Of a stretch of DNA of 46,182 bases, positions 31,170 to 39,289 are shown in pieces. Every line of letters begins with the position of its first letter. Position 1 is the stretch's first letter. The position numbers and the translations under genes were made by a program. Below the pieces are notes generated by a model. That model was not told the origin of the DNA and did no database searches. It saw only the letters and a program-made list of their open reading frames with translations. Source of the stretch: a virus; IMG/VR virus record IMGVR_UViG_3300044999_000018, positions 1 to 46,182 of that record; one strand, given 5' to 3'.

Positions 31170-31381
31170 GGTCGGTCCGAAGTGTCAGCGGCCGGATGGT
31201 CGACGTCGCCGATCACCGCAGCCATCTCGGTCAGCCCGACCAGGCGCTCGTCGATCGAGAGCAGGGCGTGCAGGATCGCGCCCAGCAGTGCCCGGTCGGT
31301 GAGGGACGTGCCGGGGTGGTCATGCAGTTGCTGGACGTATCGGGCACTGGCGGCGTGGCTGCGGTCTGGCTGGGTGGTCAC
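31166..31381 (-). CDS. hypothetical helical protein, 71 aa
   Basis: GTG at 31381 overlapping the preceding stop. RYVQQLHDHPGTSLTDRALLGAILHALLSIDERLVGLTEM: two helices. Unrecognised. Confidence 0.62.
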   Translation of the reverse strand: MTTQPDRSHAASARYVQQLHDHPGTSLTDRALLGAILHALLSIDERLVGLTEMAAVIGDVDHPAADTSDRP

Positions 31382-31581
31382 GTCGGGTCCTCCGTTCGGG
31401 CGGCTTGGATGCGCTGGAAGTGACTGGTCCGGCCGTGCAGGTGCTGGCCGTCGGTGAGCGGGTTCACGCAGTACGCGTCCCGCTCCGCGCCGCATTTCGG
31501 GCACTGGACGGCGAGGGACTCGTCCTGGGCGGCCAGGTCCTCGGCCACCGGTGCGGTGACGGAATGCAGACGGCGGGTCAT
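31378..31581 (-). CDS. small zinc-finger protein, 67 aa
   Basis: ATG at 31581. CPKCGAERDAYCVNPLTDGQHLHGR: C-x2-C-x7-C plus His, a compact motif common in actinophages, where it often precedes HGxR...F. Overlaps the HNH gene's stop. Confidence 0.68.
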   Translation of the reverse strand: MTRRLHSVTAPVAEDLAAQDESLAVQCPKCGAERDAYCVNPLTDGQHLHGRTSHFQRIQAARTEDPT

Positions 31582-32084
31582 CGCAGGCGTCTTTCATCAG
31601 CCACCGTGCGGAACTCCCGGCAACAGCCGCAGTAGATGTCGATCGGGTCCGCGTTGGGAGGCGCGGTGCCGCACACCGGGCATGCCGGGTAGTAGCGGCA
31701 ACGCGGCAGTCCGTGGAAGTGCGCTCGCCGGATGCACAGGTCGCAGGCGAAGGTGACCGGTATGGCGGGGAACTCCGCGCCTGTCTTGAAGTTGCTCCGA
31801 CGCTGGTTGCACTCCTTGCACAGCAACCGCAGGTTCGTGGTGTCGTCAGCGCCGCCAGCCGACCACGGGATGATGTGGTCGATTTCCCACGGACCCTTGC
31901 GGGCGCCGCACATCTGGCAGTGCGCGTCGTCGCGGCGATAGACGAGGTGACGGACGATGCGCGGAATCGGCGGACGTTCACCAGTGCGGACGATCGGCCA
32001 GCGTTCGAGCGTGTCGGTCTCGACGGCCAACGCTTCGAGCATGCCGAGGAACGCGTCCGCCGTGACGGACGGGTGGTCGTTCAT
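31578..32084 (-). CDS. HNH endonuclease
   Basis: 168 aa, ATG at 32084. Core residues ~48-95: YRRDDAHCQMCGARKGPWEIDHIIPWSAGG, then NLRLLCKECNQRR, the His-x-Asn zinc-anchored McrA-type HNH. C-terminal half has further Cys pairs (CDLCIRR, CPVCGTAPPN, YCGCCRE). Located just downstream of the replication gene; could be a homing enzyme or a DNA-processing nuclease. Confidence 0.9.
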   Translation of the reverse strand: MNDHPSVTADAFLGMLEALAVETDTLERWPIVRTGERPPIPRIVRHLVYRRDDAHCQMCGARKGPWEIDHIIPWSAGGADDTTNLRLLCKECNQRRSNFKTGAEFPAIPVTFACDLCIRRAHFHGLPRCRYYPACPVCGTAPPNADPIDIYCGCCREFRTVADERRLR

Positions 32085-32734
32085 GGGACTTCACCTCGCA
32101 TTGCGGCTCGGACCAGCGCACTGCCGCGCTGGTTGCGTTCTTCGGCATTCGGGTCGTGATCGCAGATCGTTCGGCCGCGGTAGCCGCGGTCGTCGCACAT
32201 GTCGCAGGCCGAGATGGCGAGGTCGCGGCCGCGGGCTTTTTCTCGTGTGTCGTCGGATGGTGACGTTGGGTTGTCGTTTGGGGTGGGAGCGCGGCGCGAG
32301 AATTCGCGCTCCCCGCCCCCTCCTCTCTTTAGAGAGGGGGCGGGACGGGACGGGGCAGCGTTAGTGCCCCCGTTACTAACAGCGTGACTACCGCCGTTAC
32401 GGTGTGACTCACGCCACTTTCGCTGTCGTTCGGCCGACTTCTCGCGTTCCTCGAGGACCTTCTCCTTGCTCGGCTGGAACTCCAGATAGTCCTTGATCTG
32501 CCAGCCGCCAGGGCGTTCGTGCCACAGTTGCCGGTCAACGAGTTGGGCAGCGAAGCGTGCCGGCGTTCGCACCCGCGCACACACGAGTTCGAGATCATCT
32601 TCGGGCACGAATCCGTCAGTGAGGTTGCGTGCGCACCAGAAGATCGCCGAGACGTGCAGGCGGAATGCAGCATCCGACAGGCCATCTACCTTCCTGTTGA
32701 TCGGGAATGTGTCATCGAATCGAACCCATGGCAT
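32081..32734 (-). CDS. replication initiator-type protein (winged-helix N terminus)
   Basis: 217 aa from the ATG at 32734 (GGAAGGGA upstream); the longer frame is shadow. Residues 1-90 (MPWVRFDDTFPINRKVDGLSDAAFRLHVS..., LTDGFVPEDD, HERPGGWQIKDYLEFQPSKE) follow the layout of phage replisome-organiser N-terminal domains. Residues ~105-165 are low-complexity linker. The end has CDMC (177-180) and CDH (191-193), a possible zinc site. The linker codons carry the repeat cluster at 32285-32409. Confidence 0.78.
   Translation of the reverse strand: MPWVRFDDTFPINRKVDGLSDAAFRLHVSAIFWCARNLTDGFVPEDDLELVCARVRTPARFAAQLVDRQLWHERPGGWQIKDYLEFQPSKEKVLEEREKSAERQRKWRESHRNGGSHAVSNGGTNAAPSRPAPSLKRGGGGEREFSRRAPTPNDNPTSPSDDTREKARGRDLAISACDMCDDRGYRGRTICDHDPNAEERNQRGSALVRAAMRGEVP
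32285..32409. repeat. cluster of inverted and direct repeats inside replication gene (candidate origin)
   Basis: GGGAGCGCG (32285-32293)/CGCGCTCCC (32305-32313) is a perfect 9-bp inverted repeat. CCCGCCCC (32312-32319) with CTCTC (32323-32327) pairs with GAGAG (32332-32336) and GGGGCGGG (32337-32344), a 13-bp hairpin with a 3-nt bulge. GTTAGT (32360-32365)/ACTAAC (32375-32380) is a third. GTTAC...GTGACT occurs twice (32372-32389 and 32396-32409). Confidence 0.55.
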
Positions 32735-32795
32735 GAGTCGGTCCCTTCCTTTGGTTGAGCGAATGATCAGAAGGGAGAACGGTTGTCGGCAGGCA

Positions 32796-33239
32796 TCACT
32801 CCTTCTGCGGCCAAGGTGAGGCACGGCGTTCCACGAGCGCCTTCCGCTGGTGCCGGTCCAGGCCGCCCCAGATCCCCCACGGCTCATCAGCAGCCAGCGC
32901 GTACCGCAGGCACTGAAGAGCGACCGGACACCGGCCACACACCGCCTTGGCCGCATCGGTGTCGTTGGCTTCGGTGCGCGTGTGGGCGAACCAGCGGTCC
33001 TTGTCCGGCTCCGTCCGGCAGGCCCCGAACTGCTTCCACTCCTCCGACTGGCGGACCGGCCGCGGCACGCTCGGTTTCGGGTCGGTCCGCGGCCGACGGC
33101 GAGCCGCCCGGGCACGGAGGGAGCAGGCGATGGAGCAGAACTTCCGGGCCTTCCAGTCGTTGCTGGCGGTGTTCTTGCGGCGCCGGAAGACCTCGCCGCA
33201 ACCGGCGCAGGTCTTCGCGCCCACCAGTGGCGTGCTCAC
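32796..33239 (-). CDS. WhiB-family [4Fe-4S] protein with N-terminal zinc finger
   Basis: 147 aa, GTG at 33239. Residues 11-39: CAGC...FCSIAC (C11, C14, C35, C39), a zinc finger not normal in Wbl proteins. Residues ~68-145 are the Wbl domain: C74, C101, C104, C110 for the cluster, and GIWGG (122-126) with the basic tail HQRKALVERR. Wbl proteins bind sigma-A and redirect transcription; phage Wbls can block host WhiB2. Upstream of the replication gene. Confidence 0.9.
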   Translation of the reverse strand: MSTPLVGAKTCAGCGEVFRRRKNTASNDWKARKFCSIACSLRARAARRRPRTDPKPSVPRPVRQSEEWKQFGACRTEPDKDRWFAHTRTEANDTDAAKAVCGRCPVALQCLRYALAADEPWGIWGGLDRHQRKALVERRASPWPQKE

Positions 33240-33535
33240 GGCTTACCTGCCTGCCGTGAAGCGACGTAGGCCGCATACTCGTCGTGCATCGCCTGCGTCG
33301 GCAGGCCGTGCGCTGTGCAGATCTCGCAGGCGCACACCAGATCCCGCTGATGCAGGTGGACGACGATGGCCGAGGTCGCCGCGCGCTCCTGACTGTCGGC
33401 GATGCACTCCTCGGAGCAGTATCGGAAACCGTTGGCGCCCGGGAAGCCGTCCAGCCGCTCGACATGTAGCCAGCCGCCGCACTCCGGGCATTCGTCCGGT
33501 ATCACGTCGTTCTGCCCACAGGCGATGATCGTCAT
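33236..33535 (-). CDS. multi-zinc-finger hypothetical, 99 aa
   Basis: ATG at 33535. CPECGGWLHVERLDG..., YCSEECIADSQ, and VCACEICTAHG give three Cys pairs. The first two resemble the FYDLN/MYND-like finger found in neighbouring genes. Unknown role. Confidence 0.68.
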   Translation of the reverse strand: MTIIACGQNDVIPDECPECGGWLHVERLDGFPGANGFRYCSEECIADSQERAATSAIVVHLHQRDLVCACEICTAHGLPTQAMHDEYAAYVASRQAGKP

Positions 33536-34650
33536 GGCCGGCCTCCCTCGGTCTCCCGTGCCGCCCCGGCGGTGTCCGGCTCGGACGGGCTACGGACCCC
33601 ACCAGCGCCGAATTCGGCCAACGCTTCACCGATGCGGCGATCGACCTCCTTGTCGGGCTCGGACAGTCCTTCCCACGGCACGAGCCAGGACGCCTTCGGG
33701 TTCGGTTGCTCGCTGGCCCAGTCGATCCATATCTCGCGCACCTTCCGGCCGAGCGCCTCCCTGTCCACTGCCGAGGAAGGCGAAGGCGTCTGGGCTTCCA
33801 CTGTGGCAGAACGCCAGGACTCGGTCCGGCGGAGGACGCTGGCTGCGATGCGATGGGCGCCTGGATAGGTTGCCCAGTCCGAGCCAGCGGACTGGGCAAC
33901 GGCGGAAGCGATCTGCTGCTCGGCGTCCTCGGGTAGTACGACAGCAGAAGCCCGGAGAGCGACCAGGGACCACAGGCCCCGCACGTCGGCCCGCGCTTGG
34001 TCCCGTTCGACTGTCCTGCGGCGGAGTGCAGCGCACGCCTGCTCATAGGCCCATGCGGTCGGGTACGGCTGCCGGTCGTGCGCAATGGCTTGATCCCGTT
34101 CGGCGAGTGCCGTGTCCCGCTCGGCGACCTTGTTGATCACGTCGTATTGCGCGAGAGCCCGCATCTGGTCGGAGACGACAGCCGCCCACTCGGCTTGCTC
34201 CCGCTGCCACACCGCTTCGGCGTGCAGCCACGCCAGCAATTTCTCGCGGTCGTTCGACTGAAACAGCCGTTCCATGCGCACCAACATCACGCGATGCATC
34301 TCCGTGATGTTGGCGCGGGCGCGCTCGTAGTCATCCGGTTCCCAGCCGCCGGATTCGCCGTCGCTGGTGTAGTCGCACTCCTCCAGGGATGCCTCGACGA
34401 AGGACTCCAGCTCGACTTTCAGCCGGTCGCACTCATCGGCTACCGCCATCAGTCGGTCCTCGGCCGCAGTGAGCGAGGTCTGTGTCATGGCGTGGCGCTG
34501 CTCGCTGTGCATCAACTCCAAACGCAGGCGTTCGAAGGCCACGCACGTCGGGTCGGCGCAGTCGGTCAGCGTTCCGGGGTGGCGGAGAGTCGCTGCCGCG
34601 ACGCCCGCAAGCGGGTGGTATGTCCGCGAACCGGCCAGTTCGTCGCTCAC
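33532..34650 (-). CDS. coiled-coil hypothetical, 372 aa
   Basis: GTG at 34650. Long helical body (residues ~45-260) with repeated charged heptads (e.g. TQTSLTAAEDRLMAVADECDRLKVELESF). N terminus GTLTDCADPTCVAFERLRLE. The last ~90 residues (REALGRKVREIWIDWASEQPNP, SWLVPWEGL, KEVDRRIGEAL) match a short conserved module found alone or fused in other actinophage proteins. Function unknown. Confidence 0.7.
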   Translation of the reverse strand: MSDELAGSRTYHPLAGVAAATLRHPGTLTDCADPTCVAFERLRLELMHSEQRHAMTQTSLTAAEDRLMAVADECDRLKVELESFVEASLEECDYTSDGESGGWEPDDYERARANITEMHRVMLVRMERLFQSNDREKLLAWLHAEAVWQREQAEWAAVVSDQMRALAQYDVINKVAERDTALAERDQAIAHDRQPYPTAWAYEQACAALRRRTVERDQARADVRGLWSLVALRASAVVLPEDAEQQIASAVAQSAGSDWATYPGAHRIAASVLRRTESWRSATVEAQTPSPSSAVDREALGRKVREIWIDWASEQPNPKASWLVPWEGLSEPDKEVDRRIGEALAEFGAGGVRSPSEPDTAGAARETEGGRP

Positions 34651-35423
34651 GGCTGTTCCCCCCTCAGTGCCGCAAGAGCGCCAGCGTTGTCAATCGGCGT
34701 GATGTTGTCCGGCTTGACGACCCACCGCTCGCCGTTGTCGCGCATCACATACGCTTCTTCGCCGAAGTCTCCGGGCCCGACGGAGATGAGCCAGCCCTCC
34801 CACGATTCGCCTTCGTACTCGTAGCGGACGCGCTGGTCGGTGTGCCCGTCGGGGATATTCCGTGTCGCGGTCACATGCAGCGTCCGCATGATCGTCGTGG
34901 CTTCGTCGTCTGCTGGTGCCGCAGCGGGTTCGAACTCCTCGCGCAGCCACGCCACGATCCGCTCGTGTGCGATCCGGTAGCCGTGGGCGTATTCCGTCTC
35001 GTGGCGATCGACATTGGCGGTCGAGGCCAACTGGGCAGCCTCGCCGCCCAGTTCGTCAGCCGCCTGAAGATGGGTTTGCTGCGCTGCTGGGGCCAAAGGC
35101 AAGTCCAGGATCTCGACGCCCAGCAGCTGGAAGTCCTGGCCGTAGTCGGCATGCACCGACCCGTTGATCTCGGCCGTGCGGAACACGACACCCTCAGCGA
35201 CGCGGACGTAAGCCGCGTTCGCCTCTCGGTCCACCGTGACGTTGATCGCCGGCGGGGGTGTGGGTGCCGCGAGCAGGCCGGCAGCGGCCAAGCGTTCGAC
35301 CTGTGCGAGGAAGTACGGTTCGACGTTCGCGTCTTCCCCGGTCTCGGCGCACCACTCGGAATCGAAGTCGCTCAGAACCTCCTGAGCGCGGCGCTTGGCC
35401 CGCTCGATCTCATACCTAGCCAT
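34647..35423 (-). CDS. DUF2283-containing hypothetical, 258 aa
   Basis: ATG at 35423, in ATGGCTAG overlapping the preceding TAG; upstream frame is shadow. Residues ~60-105: INVTVDREANAAYVRVAEG and VHADYGQDFQLLGVEILDL, the DUF2283 fold. Later part ATNIP-type beta strands RVRYEYEGESWEGWLISVG and a KPDNITPID end. Its N-terminal helix QVERLAAAGLL resembles a module shared by neighbours. Unknown function. Confidence 0.7.
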   Translation of the reverse strand: MARYEIERAKRRAQEVLSDFDSEWCAETGEDANVEPYFLAQVERLAAAGLLAAPTPPPAINVTVDREANAAYVRVAEGVVFRTAEINGSVHADYGQDFQLLGVEILDLPLAPAAQQTHLQAADELGGEAAQLASTANVDRHETEYAHGYRIAHERIVAWLREEFEPAAAPADDEATTIMRTLHVTATRNIPDGHTDQRVRYEYEGESWEGWLISVGPGDFGEEAYVMRDNGERWVVKPDNITPIDNAGALAALRGEQP

Positions 35424-35808
35424 GCCGTGCCTCCTGGTAGTCCTGAATAGAGCCGTCGTCAGCCAGCAGCACGAGCCCGCGATTCGGCAGCCGCACCGGC
35501 ACCCGGGTCGTGTCGGCCCCCGTCTGGACGATGAAGCCAAACGCCTCGTACACGACGCGCATGCCGTTCGTGTTGGTGATCGCCATGTGGCAAAAACGGC
35601 AGGCATCACAGCCATTGCTGGCCGTCCACTTCCCGCCGCGGCCCTTGGCGATCCGATGCGAGAAGTCGTAGGCGCGGCCGACACAGCCCGACAGTCGCAG
35701 CTCGCACCAACCCCCGCTCCGGGCGCGCACCAGCAGCTTCGCCGCCTTCTCCTCCGGGCTCTTCCGCCGCTTGGCCGGTCGCATGCGGGAGCGCTTCACC
35801 GTGGACAC
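35416..35808 (-). CDS. HNH-like zinc protein, 130 aa
   Basis: GTG at 35808. Basic N-terminus; core GGWCELRLSGCVGRAYDFSHRIAKGRGG then CDACRFCHMAITN: C-x5-C...H...C-x2-C-x2-CH, an HNH-like layout in which SHR takes the first His and CH the last. C-terminal strands GLVLLADDGS. Might be a nuclease of the recombination module; catalytic residues are uncertain. Confidence 0.66.
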   Translation of the reverse strand: MSTVKRSRMRPAKRRKSPEEKAAKLLVRARSGGWCELRLSGCVGRAYDFSHRIAKGRGGKWTASNGCDACRFCHMAITNTNGMRVVYEAFGFIVQTGADTTRVPVRLPNRGLVLLADDGSIQDYQEARHG

Positions 35809-36023
35809 CGCCCCGCGTGGACATAGCCGAACTCGTCAGCCAACCGGGCGATCATCTGTCCCAGTTGGATCGGTCCCTCGCAGGCAGGGCAGAACCCCGA
35901 GTAGTTCGCAGGGAATGGCTGGCCCACCGTCTCCGGCCGCTCGATGACCTCGCCGCCGCGATGCTTGTCGCAGCCGCACTGGTCCACCAGCAGATCGGTC
36001 AAGTCGCAGCGCTGCTCGGTCAC
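35796..36023 (-). CDS. Cys-rich hypothetical, 75 aa
   Basis: GTG at 36023, overlapping the preceding stop. DQCGCDKHRGG, FCPACEGPIQLGQMIARLAD, and HAGRC: a zinc ribbon similar to PARP-type or HNH-associated fingers. Overlaps the next start by 13 nt. Confidence 0.64.
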   Translation of the reverse strand: MTEQRCDLTDLLVDQCGCDKHRGGEVIERPETVGQPFPANYSGFCPACEGPIQLGQMIARLADEFGYVHAGRCPR

Positions 36024-36196
36024 GACGACCGCCTCTTCCGCTCGTGCCGCCTCCATCGCTCACGCCGCACGAACGCGAGCTCCCACTGGTACGCCCGCTG
36101 GTCCTTGCGGGTCCACCTGCGCAGAGGCCAGAGCAGCGGCCAGGTGAGCCGTGAGAGCCAGCCGCGGATGCGACGGTGACGGCGGTCGGGGATCAT
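36020..36196 (-). CDS. small basic hypothetical, 58 aa
   Basis: ATG at 36196, coupled to the exonuclease stop. Very rich in Arg and Trp (RRHRRIRGWLSRLTWPLLWPLRRW, then RERWRRHERKRR). Could bind nucleic acid or lie on the membrane. Unknown. Confidence 0.5.
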   Translation of the reverse strand: MIPDRRHRRIRGWLSRLTWPLLWPLRRWTRKDQRAYQWELAFVRRERWRRHERKRRSS

Positions 36197-37182
36197 GGGG
36201 TCACCGCCGGCTTGGCGACGAACCCGAGCTTGATCTCCGTCGTCTTGTTCATCGGTGGCTGCACGCCAGTCTTGGCGTACTCGGCCCTCACCGCGTCGGT
36301 ATTCAGTCGGGAGACGGGGCTGACCGTCCACTGGAGAGCCTTCGAGTAGCCCACGTCGACCGGGTCGGACTTGCCCGTGGTGTTCGGCCGGATCGCGTCC
36401 AGCGCGCCCTTGGCTTCCTTCTCCAGCCGCTCGGCCGCCTTCTTCAGCCCGCGTGCCTTGGCGAGCTGCTTGGCCCACTTCAGCGCGTCCGGGTCGTCGA
36501 CGAACAGCACGGTGAGCGGGTCGCGGTTGGGGACCGCGTCACCCCAGCACGGCGTCCGGAACGGGCAGCCTTGACAGAACGCGGAGTCCGGCGCGTAGTC
36601 CCGGTTCAGGAACTCCGGGTCCCCGACGTCGCGGATGTTCTTCACCCACGCCAGCGCTTCCTTGACCGCGGTCGGGTCGAACGGCAACGGGACCGGGTGG
36701 GTGTTGCCGGTGTCGCGGGCGATGTAGTCGATGACCACCCGCCGAACCGGTCGGCCCTCCTGGATGAGGGCGGCGGCGTACAGCATGATCTGCCAGCGGT
36801 GCGCGCGGTCCGCGCCGTGGATCTTGATGTAGTCGATGCGGCGCTGGGTGGTGGTTTTGGTGTCGTCCACTTCGGCGTTGACCGAGTCGTACCGGTCAAG
36901 GTGTCCGAGGATGCCGGCGAACCGAACTTCGTGCTCGACGAGGTCGTCGGCGGGGATCTCGCCGGCCGCCTGCATCTCCCGGAACACCTGCTCCACCGCG
37001 CCATGGATGGCGGTGCCCATCACGGCCTGGATGGAGCCGGACGAGTCGACCGGGTCCGCGCCGGCCAGCCGGTAGCCGGCGCGGCGCTGGCAGCCGCCAA
37101 CCTCGGACATGCCCATCTCCCGCTGCTGGGACCGCGCACGGCGGCGATCCCACGCGAGCAGCAGGTCAGCGGTCGTGGTCAT
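36193..37182 (-). CDS. Cas4-like PD-(D/E)XK exonuclease with Fe-S cysteines
   Basis: 329 aa, ATG at 37182. Nuclease residues: H60 in GTAIHGAVE, D95 in GHLDRYD, D107-x-K109 in DDTK, and Q131/Y135 in the QIMLY motif (RecB-family nuclease motifs). Cysteines C31, C203, C206 and C212 sit as in Cas4/AddB Fe-S nucleases. The C-terminal ~100 residues add a charged extension. Directly after RecT with overlapping codons, so it is likely the 5'-3' resection partner of a RecT recombination pair. Confidence 0.85.
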   Translation of the reverse strand: MTTTADLLLAWDRRRARSQQREMGMSEVGGCQRRAGYRLAGADPVDSSGSIQAVMGTAIHGAVEQVFREMQAAGEIPADDLVEHEVRFAGILGHLDRYDSVNAEVDDTKTTTQRRIDYIKIHGADRAHRWQIMLYAAALIQEGRPVRRVVIDYIARDTGNTHPVPLPFDPTAVKEALAWVKNIRDVGDPEFLNRDYAPDSAFCQGCPFRTPCWGDAVPNRDPLTVLFVDDPDALKWAKQLAKARGLKKAAERLEKEAKGALDAIRPNTTGKSDPVDVGYSKALQWTVSPVSRLNTDAVRAEYAKTGVQPPMNKTTEIKLGFVAKPAVTP

Positions 37183-38030
37183 TCGGCGTCAGCACCTTCG
37201 GCGAACAGGCGCAGCGCTTCCTCGTCCGGCTCGACCGTCTCGCCGCCGAGGTGTTCCTTGGCCAGTTCCGCGACGGCTTCGGCGATCACGGCGTCGTCCT
37301 GCTCGGGCGCCGGCGGCACGGTGGCTGGCTGGTCACGCTCGGCCGCGACCTGTGCGAGGGTTGGCCGGTCGTCGTCGGCCGCCGAGTCCATCTCGCCCTC
37401 GATCGCGAACCCCATCCGGACCTCGGGGCAGATGAAGTCGGCGCAGAAGCCGGCCGCGCGCCACAGCAGCATCCGTTTGGTCCAGGTCTCCCACGGCAGC
37501 GGCTCACCGCTCTTGGACCGGGCGTAGGGCTTGCCTTCCTTCAGGCGCACCAGGTTCGCCGCGATCGCGTCGTCGATCGTGAAGGTCTCGCTGTGTTCCT
37601 CGCCGCTGTCGCCCCGCACGATCGTGACAGTGCAGCGGCTCTCGTCGTGATCTCCCTCGTACGGGTGGTCGGCGCCACGGTGTTCCTGCTTGCTCAGGAA
37701 GCAGATCGTGCACGGCACATACGCCTTGTGGCCTGCTTCACGGACTTTCGCCAGGAGAAGCTTCCCGGCCATCTGCGGGCGTCCCTTGACGACCGAGATT
37801 GTCTGGAGGGCGATGACGTGGGGAACGTTGAGCTGCTGGCCATAGAGGATGGTCAGGAACACGTTGGCGGGCTTGCCGCGCAAGTCCTGCGGCAGGATGT
37901 CCGCCTGTGCCAGCGCGACCGCGAGCCGCCATGCCTGGTCGAGGTCGTCGAGTTGGCCGGTCAGACGTACGGGTACCTTTGCCTGCTGCGCGGGCTGAGT
38001 GGCCGGCAGGTTGGGCGTGGTGTCGGTCAT
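37179..38030 (-). CDS. recT: RecT-family single-strand annealing protein
   Basis: 283 aa from the ATG at 38030, overlapping the preceding stop; the upstream frame is shadow. RecT signs: DLDQAWRLAVALAQADILPQDLRGKPANVFLTILYGQQLN near residues 29-65 (segments), KGRPQMAGKLLLAKVREAGH, WETWTKRMLLWRAAGFCADFICPEV. C-terminal ~70 residues are acidic and disordered (VPPAPEQDD...). Anneals single strands for recombination-based replication or repair. Partner nuclease lies immediately downstream. Confidence 0.9.
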   Translation of the reverse strand: MTDTTPNLPATQPAQQAKVPVRLTGQLDDLDQAWRLAVALAQADILPQDLRGKPANVFLTILYGQQLNVPHVIALQTISVVKGRPQMAGKLLLAKVREAGHKAYVPCTICFLSKQEHRGADHPYEGDHDESRCTVTIVRGDSGEEHSETFTIDDAIAANLVRLKEGKPYARSKSGEPLPWETWTKRMLLWRAAGFCADFICPEVRMGFAIEGEMDSAADDDRPTLAQVAAERDQPATVPPAPEQDDAVIAEAVAELAKEHLGGETVEPDEEALRLFAEGADAE

Positions 38031-38212
38031 CAGAATGCCCATCCGTCGTCCGGGAAGCCCACGGGCTCCGCGGCGGGAAAAGCGGTGAAGGGAGCGCCGA
38101 GGCCGTGCAGTAGGCACGTCTCGGACGGCTCGTATTCGGCCGGCAGTGGATCGGGCCACCCGCGTCCCTCATAGACGCACAGGCAGGTGCAGCCGTCAGG
38201 TAGGCCGGTCAC
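38030..38212 (-). CDS. hypothetical, 60 aa
   Basis: GTG at 38212 overlapping the upstream TGA. TGLPDGCTCLCVYEGRG with a CTCLC cluster, then SETCLLHGLGAP. Possible metal site. Overlaps the recT start. Confidence 0.58.
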   Translation of the reverse strand: MTGLPDGCTCLCVYEGRGWPDPLPAEYEPSETCLLHGLGAPFTAFPAAEPVGFPDDGWAF

Positions 38213-38442
38213 GCGAACCACCTCGGGTAGTCGGCGTCCAAGATGGTCAGCACCGCGCGGGCCAAGCCAGCGGGATCGGGGTGGCCGTCACGGATCGCCG
38301 CCAATGCACCGCGAGTGAGTTCGTCCTCAATGCCGTGAGCGCGTTCCGGATCATGGCGACCGGCCTTGGCGAACACGTCGCGGATCAACTCGGCTGTCGC
38401 CGGCTCAACCACGCGCCCATACAGGACGATCTCGGTGCCCAT
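38209..38442 (-). CDS. hypothetical, 77 aa
   Basis: ATG at 38442 (GTG one codon earlier possible). MGTEIVLYGRVVEPATAELIRDVFAKAGRHDPERAHGIEDEL: helices with a conserved-looking ELIRD start. Unrecognised; ends WFA. Confidence 0.62.
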   Translation of the reverse strand: MGTEIVLYGRVVEPATAELIRDVFAKAGRHDPERAHGIEDELTRGALAAIRDGHPDPAGLARAVLTILDADYPRWFA

Positions 38443-38879
38443 CACCGGTCACCCCACGCGGCGTACTCGTCCACGAGGTTCGCCCGGAACACGAGCTCCT
38501 CGTCGGGCACGCCGTCCACGGCTTCCTGCGCGACCGCGTGCAGCACCTCGATCGGCACCGCCGGTTCGCCTACCCGGTCGTGCGTGTGGTGGCACACGAG
38601 CTCCACCGCGTACCCGCGTTTGCGCCACGCCAGGATCAGCGGCTCCTGCACGGCCTGGGTGCCGGCGGCGTGGATGGCGTGCGACCACTCGCGCCGGAAG
38701 TCCCGGTCGAGGCCGGTGCCGCCGAAGTCGCCCCAGACGCAGGACGGGCAGTCGATCACCGGGGCCAGGGTGCGGACGTATTCAACATGGCTTGCATTGT
38801 CGGCGGCCGTATTAAAGGAAACGGCCGAATCCTTGAATACCGGCGCCGTGTCCGACACGGCGGGGATCGTGGAGGTCAT
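38442..38879 (-). CDS. hypothetical, 145 aa
   Basis: ATG at 38879. DCPSCVWGDFGGTG then REWSHAIHAAGTQ, KRGYAVELVCHHTHDR, VFRANLVDEYAAWGDR. CxxC and CHHTH suggest a metal-binding region. A small variant of the local Cys-protein family; role unknown. Confidence 0.66.
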   Translation of the reverse strand: MTSTIPAVSDTAPVFKDSAVSFNTAADNASHVEYVRTLAPVIDCPSCVWGDFGGTGLDRDFRREWSHAIHAAGTQAVQEPLILAWRKRGYAVELVCHHTHDRVGEPAVPIEVLHAVAQEAVDGVPDEELVFRANLVDEYAAWGDR

Positions 38880-39289
38880 CGCGCACCTTCCGGGTCCAGT
38901 TGGTTGGCACGGGCGAGCAGTCGCTCCCGGATGCTGCGCGTTGAACCCGCTACGGCCTGCCCGAGTGGGCCATCCAGGAGCACGGACGTGCGCGTCAACT
39001 CGGCGTGCGCGCGTAGCTCCTCGGCGACAGCGATCCGGCAGGCACCGGCCACGTCCGGATCGGCGAGGAGGCCGGCATCACGAAGCCGGGTTGCCTTCGA
39101 GCGCCACAAGTCCCGGCGGACCTCGCCCTCCAAGTCCCACGCTCGCTGGTCCGCGAGGTCGCAGTTGCACAGGGCCTTCGCGGCCTGTTCGATCACGGGG
39201 GCCCACTTGGCTTCGCGCGCCGCGACCCACTGGTCCTCGACAGTTGCGACATACGCCGCTTCGGCTCGCTCGTGGTCCTTGTCGTTCAT
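38876..39289 (-). CDS. hypothetical helical protein, 137 aa
   Basis: ATG at 39289, whose overlap with the previous TGA fixes the start. Helical: HERAEAAYVATVEDQWVAAREAKWAPVIEQAAKAL, then REVRRDLWRSKATRLRDAG-type helices and a RERLLARANQ end. Unrecognised. Confidence 0.62.
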   Translation of the reverse strand: MNDKDHERAEAAYVATVEDQWVAAREAKWAPVIEQAAKALCNCDLADQRAWDLEGEVRRDLWRSKATRLRDAGLLADPDVAGACRIAVAEELRAHAELTRTSVLLDGPLGQAVAGSTRSIRERLLARANQLDPEGAR

